Below are positions 57,365 through 64,000 of a stretch of 64,000 bases of DNA, in pieces. The DNA is taken from the NCBI RefSeq assembly GCF_014839805.1, contig NC_051121.1, positions 1,285,116-1,349,115 of the forward strand, written 5' to 3'. The stretch comes from Manduca sexta (Eukaryota; Arthropoda; Insecta; Lepidoptera; Sphingidae). Position numbers and translations under genes: made by a program. Numbering within the stretch: position 1 is the stretch's first letter; each line of letters starts with the position of its first letter. A model generated the notes under the pieces. It had not been told where the DNA came from and ran no database searches. It was given only the letters and a program-made list of their open reading frames with translations.

Positions 57365-57560
57365 TACTTCAAGGCACGTACGGCAAGGTGACTCAACCGC
57401 ACCTGATGGTAAGTGGAGTGTTGTCCAGATCTCTATCTGATATCTAGAGTGTCGAAATGAGAGGTGCTTACACCTCGCTGGTCGACACAATTATGCCCGT
57501 CTGTTATGCACATATATTGATCATAACAGACGGGCATAATTGTGTCGACCAGACCAGTAG
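57365..57560. repeat. Family G fragment with perfect 31-bp hairpin
   Basis: CACCTGATGGTAAGTGGAGT at about 57400, then the family block CTGGTCGACACAATTATGCC (57478-57508) followed 13 bases later by its exact 31-base complement (57522-57552). Confidence 0.88.
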
Positions 57561-58284
57561 ATGAAAAGTCATGGAAACATAAAGAAAGGTCATAAAACCG
57601 TTGCAATAAAGTTTTCCGTATTCAGACATTTCATAAAACACCTGACCGCGCGAATAACCGCAACAAACATAATGTAGAATGATTTTTATGGAGATAACAT
57701 TTTATGGTTAATATACATTAGACTACTCCTTTGGAAGTCGCCGCCTCATCCACAACCGAGTTAGCTGTCCCCCTTTACACATAGTCTATTTTAAGCTCTA
57801 ATACCAAGAAGTATTTTATTAAAATAATTTTAAGCTAGATTAAGGTGAGATTTTTATTTATAATTAATTTTGATATAACTTCTCTGTGTTGATAATTAGA
57901 ACGCGACAAACTTCCTTGGACATCTCGGCTTGACATATCGAGTACGGTGGTTGCTATCCAAATGGATACGAATATGTATATTTGTACTAGTTAGGATTAC
58001 CAATACAATAATTGAACGTATACTATTTCCAGCTATACATTATTACGTCAATTCAGTTATCAGTGTTCCAAATCTCTGTGTAATTATAGTTATATGTTGC
58101 TGTGTATATCACATCGATGTCATTCCCCGAAGTGGTACCTAATTAAACCCAATCTGATCTTAATTAATCGAACAATAATTTGATAAAGCAATTAGTTTAC
58201 ACTTAAATGTGTTTAATGGTTATTGTTTACGCGTTATAGATGGTGTTTAGCAATTTATTCGAATTCTCTTCAAATTGTAATTAC
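57561..58284. other. Unassigned intergenic sequence
   Basis: A weak family G echo lies at 57905-57985 (GTGGTTGCTATCCAAATGGAT). No gene seen. Confidence 0.35.
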
Positions 58285-58760
58285 ATTATTAACTAGCTTT
58301 TGCTCGCGGCTTCGCTTCGCTTGCTGTGAAGGAGTTTTCTGGGATAAAGGTCCCGTCATTTATTTTCCCGGGACTAATAGGCTATGTCCTTCCCAGGGTC
58401 TCAAATTATCTCTCTATCAAAATTGAGTTTATTTGGTTCAGACAGGCAGACAGAAGCGGCTCGGGACTTTGTTTCATAATAATACATTTTTTAGAACTTT
58501 TAAAGAGAAACAATTCCGTCATACATGATTGCTGCGTAACTTCAACCGTTTACGCAGCACACGCAGCGGAAGCCCTCAAAATATTTTTCTCCGTTTTTGC
58601 AACATTTTTCATTGATGCTCCGCTCCTATTGGTTAGCGTTATGTTACTCGTATATAGCCTATAGCCTTCCTCGATTAATGGGCTATGCAACACTAAAATA
58701 TTTTTTCAATTCAAACTACTAGTTCCTGAGATTAGCATGTTCAAACAAACAAACTCGTGA
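58285..58760 (+). repeat. Two adjoining family T-type repeats
   Basis: 58285-58480 begins AACTAGCTTTTGCTCGCGGC and carries GGGATAAAGGTCCCG and GGCTCGGGACTTTGTTTC. 58500-58760 carries CCTCGATTAATGGGCTATGC, TAGTTCCTGAGATTAGCATG and TTCAAACAAACAAACTCG. A 112-codon frame over both is spurious. Confidence 0.6.
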
Positions 58761-59117
58761 GGTTTACGTATAGTATATTTGCAAATCATTACCCAAAAAC
58801 AACTTTTACAATTTAATCTGCCTGTTTACGGCAAACTTATACAAAGTTATAAGCATAAACTTGTTTCGTTATAAGATAATATCTTCAAAATTATCCCAGA
58901 TTGCAATACGCGAAGTACGAACCGATAGTTATTTGGAGTTTGTTACGAAATTACCAAATTCGATTCACATTCGGAGTATGCAAATTATAAAAATGTATTG
59001 GGACTGAAATAAAATAATTTATTCAATGGAGCCTTCCAACACCTGTCGTATCGTAGCAAGAACGCAAATTCGGTTACTCGGTTGTACGATATAAAGGATT
59101 TGGAAGAGGCTGTTTGA
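58761..59117. other. Unassigned intergenic sequence
   Basis: Nothing recognised. Confidence 0.35.
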
Positions 59118-59580
59118 CATATTCGGTGGCGTAGTTGTATTGCGGTGCGTCAACGCTCTGAGGTCCTGGATTCAAATTCACTATTGAAATTGTTTTTTGC
59201 TCAGTATCAAGACGGAGATTCGAAGTTATTCTCGATAAGGCGTTAGGCTTATCCCCTATCACATCATGAAATGAAATGCAATGAAATAATTTATTTGAAC
59301 CTGTGAAATGTTATACATAATTTAGAATCCCTCAAAATGAACACTACCACCAGTTCGGAAAGCAGTGCTAATAAAAGAAGAGCAGGAAAGAAACTCTGGT
59401 GTTACTCTTTGCAAAATTAGTTTAAGGTATAAACTACAATACATGAGACACAGAAAAGAGAAAAATTACATTTGTTTGCTTTTTATTGCTGTTTAGAGCA
59501 GTTCCTTTATGGGCGGAATATATAGACGAAAAGTAGGTGCCCTGGTTGTTACTCTGCTTACTCTTAGGAAAGCGTAATAT
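59118..59580 (+). mobile_element. SINE family C, old, split by a retroelement insertion
   Basis: The 5' part (59118-59270, GGTGGCGTAGTTGTATTGCG ... CCTATCACATCATG) and the 3' part (59510-59580, ATGGGCGGAATATA, CGAAAAGTAGGTGCCC) belong together. Both are strongly diverged. Confidence 0.65.
59271..59509 (-). mobile_element. Non-LTR retroelement 3' end nested in the SINE
   Basis: On the minus strand it reads AACTGGTGGTAGTGTTCATT and then TTCAAATAAATTATTTCATT, which is like the 3' end of Jockey/CR1-type LINEs of Lepidoptera, with a repeated ATGAAATG at the tail end. Short and non-coding. Confidence 0.5.
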
Positions 59581-61370
59581 GTTAGTTTTGTTTTTGCGTA
59601 TAAAAAGTATAATAATTAATTAGCAATTTCAATAGCTAAAGTATACCACATACAATTTCAATTAGAAATGTTTCTTTGAGAATATTTCACGTAGAATAAA
59701 AATACATGTTAACTTGGTTGAGGAATGCTATGCATCTGCCGCTATTTACTGGAATAGTATGTGTTAATTGGGACTTCTTTCGTATGAAAGCTCTTTGCTA
59801 TTAAAATATCCCATGTAATTTTCCAAGAATCGGCATATATCTAGAACATAGCCTATCTACTTACATGCTAAGTTTCATCCGACCGGTTTCTGCGTTTACT
59901 TCTAACAAACATCCCACCATATTCATATCATAATTCACAAAAAATCACATAATAACAGTCTCTATATCTGAATTGCCACATCCAGCGACGCTATCGCCCA
60001 AAATCACCTAGTTTGCATTCTGCTCACGGCGTCTTTGGACGCCCGAAGACTTTCAAACACAACGTCCATTATTTTATACAAATTGAAATGTCACCAGCCC
60101 GATTTGACTATCATGTGGATACGCTGTGCCCGCTTTGTCCCAGATGTTATGGGTTTTGGGACTGGATTACGATGTTTATGGTGTGTTAGTTTATTGTATT
60201 TTGTGGCGCCTTATATGAAATGGCGAGGCAGCGTAAGTTTGTCTTTTTAATTTAAGTTATTTCTTTCTTTATTTATGGTTTATACGCACTTACGTGGATT
60301 TTGAAAATTATGTCGTTTGGTATTATGAAAGGAAATCCTAAAAAATTATCTCCTTGCAGAAATTGGTCGTGGAATTCTGAGCATTCGCTCCGAGATTGAT
60401 GTGTGGAATTATAAACGTTTGTTTAGGATCTGAGTGTTGTGGCATCGGAAGTCCTATTTATTTCTAGAATTTTTTTACTTCGTTCCGTTTTTAGGGTACT
60501 TTATTAATGTTACGTGTTTTTACGTACGTACGCGGAATTATTGCATTAATATTTTTATTTAGAACAAAATATTATTGCTACTCAAAACTCAGACAATAGG
60601 AGCTCATATTACCAATTCTAACTTTATATTTCATTATGACGGACCGGGCCTCCACTACTAAGAGGTTTACCGAATACGTTATTTTAATAAAAAATATATA
60701 TTTTTACATGCGAGACTCTTAATTCCTACATTCCTAAAGTTAGAAACCCAAGATCAGTTCAGAACATTCTATCACAAAGCAGTTTCCATCTGCCGTCATA
60801 AAATACAGATTTATTCCACATTCAGACAACGTTGTGACGTGATTTGGGCAAACGTCGCCATCTCTGACACGTGTTACGGGTATTAGAAACGATAATATAA
60901 TTACTATCATATTTTAGTTTCAAAGATATAGTTCATGTTTTGATATGTTATTTATGTAATTTAAGAGAAGAGCAGAAGAGATATTTAAAAGAGTTAAATG
61001 GATGAATTTCAATATATAACATATTTCGCAGTTTAGAAATGTTGGGTGTGTACAAAAAAATATTATATATAATTTTGATATTATATGTTTTGACATTGTA
61101 CTATTAAGTAGTGTGTTATTTGATAGTTACTATACTTAATAGAGACGATATTGTATTAGGTTTAAGGTACCTAAACGGAAATTTTACAAATTATTGATAA
61201 AAATAAATAAAATGTATTTCGGTACGACTGAAAATAAATTGACGTGAAGTAATGGTAGATACAGTATTACATTTCAGATGACCAGTTTAGAGTCTTACAG
61301 AAAAGAGGAGCAGTCTTTTACCATTTACCAGGCACAGTACTAGACTCCAGGCCGATACTGAGCAGAAAAA
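59581..61370. other. Unassigned intergenic sequence with a family T piece
   Basis: 59800-59900 (CTAGAACATAGCCTATCTAC, GCTAAGTTTCATCCGACCGG) is a family T-like fragment. A 71-codon frame at 60035-60250 shows no domain. Confidence 0.35.
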
Positions 61371-61374
61371 TTTA
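61330..61374 (-). repeat. SINE family C sliver
   Basis: CTAGACTCCAGGCCGATACTG then AGCAGAAAAAT only. Confidence 0.5.
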
Positions 61375-61745
61375 ATAGGAGCCACGGATCAAGCTTCTGA
61401 CTTTTTTGTGTATCGGACCCCGCAGTCAACACAGGGGTAACCTGCGAATGGGATACTGAACTCTCTCGGCTTAGCGACTGCAGGGACCTGGAGGAAAGTT
61501 GGGAGGGGATATCTAGGGAAGGGAAGTATGGGGCAAGGAAAAGGAACCCTCGTAGAATGAGCGGAGGGGAAAAGGTCAGGAAATGTTCGCGAGGCAGCTT
61601 AGGTCTCAATGTGTATTGACAACTAAGAGGTATACACAATGAACCGTGAGCCTAGGGCCGTGGCAAATATCCCCCCGTGCATAAGCCTTAATTCTATGTG
61701 GAGACCAAGCGCACAAGAATTGCCTCGGAGACAAAGCACGGGAAT
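61375..61745 (-). mobile_element. Retroelement family A copy
   Basis: CAACACAGGGGTAACCTGCG, purine-rich GGAGGGGATATCTAGGG, TATACACAATGAACC and GACCAAGCGCACAAGAATTGCC follow in the order of 10680-11065. No poly-T is kept at its left end. It abuts the foldback element on its right. Confidence 0.6.
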
Positions 61746-61753
61746 TATATCGC

Positions 61754-62074
61754 TTAAGGTTATAGCTTAAGGTCCATTTTTCATACATTTTGTTTCACCT
61801 TTAATCTGGGTAACTAAACAAGTATTGACAAGTAAAGAATTTAAATTCACGTCTAGTTAGTGATTAGTTCTCGCAGTTGAAAGAAAAACGTAAAAATAAT
61901 TAATATGCATGGATATTTCGGCCTTTACAATTTCGTCGTATTAAATTTTAAAGGCGAGAACTAATCACTAACTAGACGTGAATTTAAATTCTTTACTTGC
62001 CAATACTTGTTTAGTTACCCAGATTAAAGGTGAAACAAAATGTATGAAAAATGGACCTTAAGCTATAACCTTAA
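61754..62074. mobile_element. Foldback/MITE element with 121-bp near-identical inverted arms, TTAA ends
   Basis: Arm 61754-61874 returns in reverse complement at 61954-62074 with 120 of 121 positions equal by my reading. The 79-bp loop is AT-rich with no frame. Both outer ends are TTAA, the target of piggyBac-type elements (TTAAGGTTATAG ... CTATAACCTTAA). It is non-autonomous. Confidence 0.9.
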
Positions 62075-62423
62075 TACGACGCCACCGACGTAGAGTAGGG
62101 ACATACGCGCTTACTACAAAAATGACCTCGATCAAATAAGCTCATCATGCATTTAATAAATATAAATCACTATATCTCGCAACATCTATTTCATTCCATT
62201 TTGTACTCTATTGATACATTTATTAAATTTAATATCTTTAAACCGTCGACACTGGCCATTTCCAAATAAGTTACAGCCAACTCATTTCCTACTTCCTGTT
62301 ATTGGTTATTTTCTATTTCTCTCTCATTTAACAGATTGTGCCGCGCGGCTGGATGTTGGATTTTGCTGTTTATATTCGACGCCCCTACTACGATATATTC
62401 AGATTATAATATAATAATAATAT
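62075..62423. other. Unassigned intergenic sequence
   Basis: Nothing recognised. Confidence 0.35.
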
Positions 62424-62632
62424 TCAAACACCCTCGAAAATTTCTAATAAAGAATTTCTCAGGTATGCAGGTTTCCTCACGATGTTTTTCTTTACCGTTA
62501 AAGCAAGCGATAATTCACAAAGAATACACACATGATTTTTTAGAAAAGTCAGAGGTGTGTCCCCTTGGGATTTGAACTTGCGCACATTCGTCTCGGCAGT
62601 CCGTTCCACAACCAACTAGGCTACCGTCGCTG
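62404..62632 (-). mobile_element. SINE family B, internal deletion next to tail
   Basis: (ATA)n tail at 62404-62424 is joined directly to CACCCTCGAAAATTTC, so the GCCCGTGCCC block is gone. Head at right (complement of GGTAGCCTAGTTGGTTGTGG). Confidence 0.78.
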
Positions 62633-63567
62633 TCATTAAGATTATCAGCATCATATTATATTAGTTGTCCGCGCAGACATTGTTCTGGCTTAGACAGCAT
62701 TTTATGTAAACTACCTTTTATCTTTCAGGTCTCGACTACAACGCCATCTACCGACTCCAAAATTATCCTATGATTTAAGATGGAACTAAATAAACTCCAA
62801 AAAAATATTTTATTGAAATCGTTTCGGTGATTTCGGAGGTTAGTGTAAACGAAATAATATAATCATACAAAACTATCACCTAAATTGCCAACATTTAATG
62901 TATTTTCCGTCGATTTCTCAAAATTATTATTAGATCCAAGTCTTATCCTGATAATTGAGAATAAAACAAAAAGGAATCAATTAAGCCAGTCGAGCTGTCC
63001 CAACTGATTTTTGTAATGAAAATAGCTAACTCAATAACAAAGGTCAATATTACATTAATATTTTTTATGTACATTTATTATGGGATGTATTCGTACATTT
63101 CAAATTCCTCGTCGTTTGAGGTAAGTTTAAAGTTCGTCGTATTGATCTAAGTATGATTGCCATTGCATGATCTTGCTGCGACTGTCGACACAAGATTTAA
63201 TACTGAGAAAGTATCATTTGTACATCGTAGACACTTGATTCGGCCACGAAGCCTGCTCTCTGTGTCTTAATGTGCGCTTTCGTTTGCAACTGCTGGTTTA
63301 ATTTATTTAGTTACCGTGGCGACACGCTCTTTGTGCAACCTTATTTATACCTCTTATGCGATGTTATTTAGTACACTATTATAATTAGTTTATTGTGTAG
63401 CTTGGCTTTATTTTCTTAATTCTTTCTACAATATATCAATAGCTTGGGAGTATAATAAGAATTACACGTAGCCGAGGTAATGAAAAGATTGAAATTTACA
63501 TTGCTGGCGACACAATAATCCTCGGAGAAAGTAAAATTCGTAGTAAAACGTCAATAGGCTATTTCAT
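62633..63567. other. Unassigned intergenic sequence
   Basis: Nothing recognised. Confidence 0.35.
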
Positions 63568-63630
63568 GTAGTATATAATAATAGCCCTATATACTATCCC
63601 ACTGTTGGGCACGGACCTCCTCTACTACTA
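63568..63630 (-). repeat. SINE family B, 3' end only
   Basis: ATAATAGCCCTATATACTATCCCACTG then GGGCACGGACCTCC. Confidence 0.7.
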
Positions 63631-64000
63631 TTTATTTATTTCATATTTCATGTAGTACTAAAACATAATTAGGCGTTAAGAAACTAAATGTAGTTAGAAT
63701 TTATGTTTCTGGCGACACAATAACGTTGGTAAAAGCGGATTAAGTCGAACCATAAGTTCTTCATAGATCGCTTTACGATAGTAGTGGCGGGAAACCGCTT
63801 CGGCGCTGAACATTTCCTATAGAAAATATAAAGTGTAATTGCGAATAAAAATCAATTATACTGTACATTTTCGCACCTTCTTGTACTCTTGGAATTCAAT
63901 TAATTGATCTTTAAGTTTACCGGCGATAGTTTTTCGTGGAATGTTAGATATTTTCATTTTAGTTCAATAAGATGTGTATTTTTCTTGTTCGAGTTATGTT
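63631..64000. other. Unassigned intergenic sequence
   Basis: A direct repeat of CTATTTCATGTAGTA-like sequence flanks the SINE piece (about 63558 and 63645). No gene seen. Confidence 0.35.

Noticed and set aside
58326..58664. 112-codon plus-strand frame that looks membrane-like
   Set aside because: It runs across two dispersed repeats that occur elsewhere in other frames.

Overview
This is nuclear DNA from an animal, almost certainly a moth or butterfly (Lepidoptera). The evidence is its AT-rich, repeat-dense sequence, many copies of tRNA-headed SINEs and non-LTR fragments of the lepidopteran type (GGAGGCCTATG... / GATATTATTATT-type 3' ends), TA-, TTAA- and 8-bp-duplicating DNA transposons, and spliced genes with GT..AG introns. 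The species cannot be named from the sequence. There are no operons, ribosome-binding sites or CRISPR arrays.

Only one multi-exon protein-coding gene can be supported. It lies on the + strand at 28656-38623 and I rebuilt it by hand from 16 exons with consistent splice phases. It encodes a secreted protein with a signal peptide, a hemicentin-type von Willebrand A (vWA) domain with a D-x-T-x-S metal site, a hemicentin-type linker, three immunoglobulin domains, and a C-terminal region resembling insect DNA/RNA non-specific endonucleases (dsRNase type). The nuclease part lacks the segment that should hold the catalytic Arg-Gly-His, and exon 15 carries a frameshift before the last conserved exon. 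The window thus shows a vWA-Ig-pseudonuclease fusion, either a working non-catalytic ectodomain protein with an assembly error or a gene in early decay. Its introns carry SINEs, non-LTR tails and a mariner remnant.

The only other intact gene is a single-copy tRNA-Arg(TCT) at 51239-51311. One weak candidate exon is noted near 1.1-1.3 kb.

The rest is mobile DNA or unassigned sequence. Region by region: 0-9 kb holds SINEs (including two stacked at one target site), RTE-like 3' ends and a 240-bp MITE. 9.5-14.7 kb holds a non-LTR repeat, polypyrimidine/poly-A elements and a LINE C-terminal endonuclease-like fragment. 15.7-22.3 kb holds paired MITEs, a 113-bp tandem duplication, a nested repeat and a ~70-bp degenerate tandem array. 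23-27.5 kb holds a MITE, SINEs and a 5'-truncated RTE LINE with 14-bp target duplications. 42.5-44.4 kb is a 1.9-kb non-autonomous hAT element with unusual TCTTGG arrays at both ends. 44.9-46.6 kb is a nested repeat. 48.3-49.6 kb is a decayed DD37D mariner. 49.9-51.1 kb has two complete SINEs with target duplications. 57.3-57.6 kb has a perfect 31-bp hairpin, and 61.75-62.07 kb a near-perfect 121-bp-arm foldback element bounded by TTAA.
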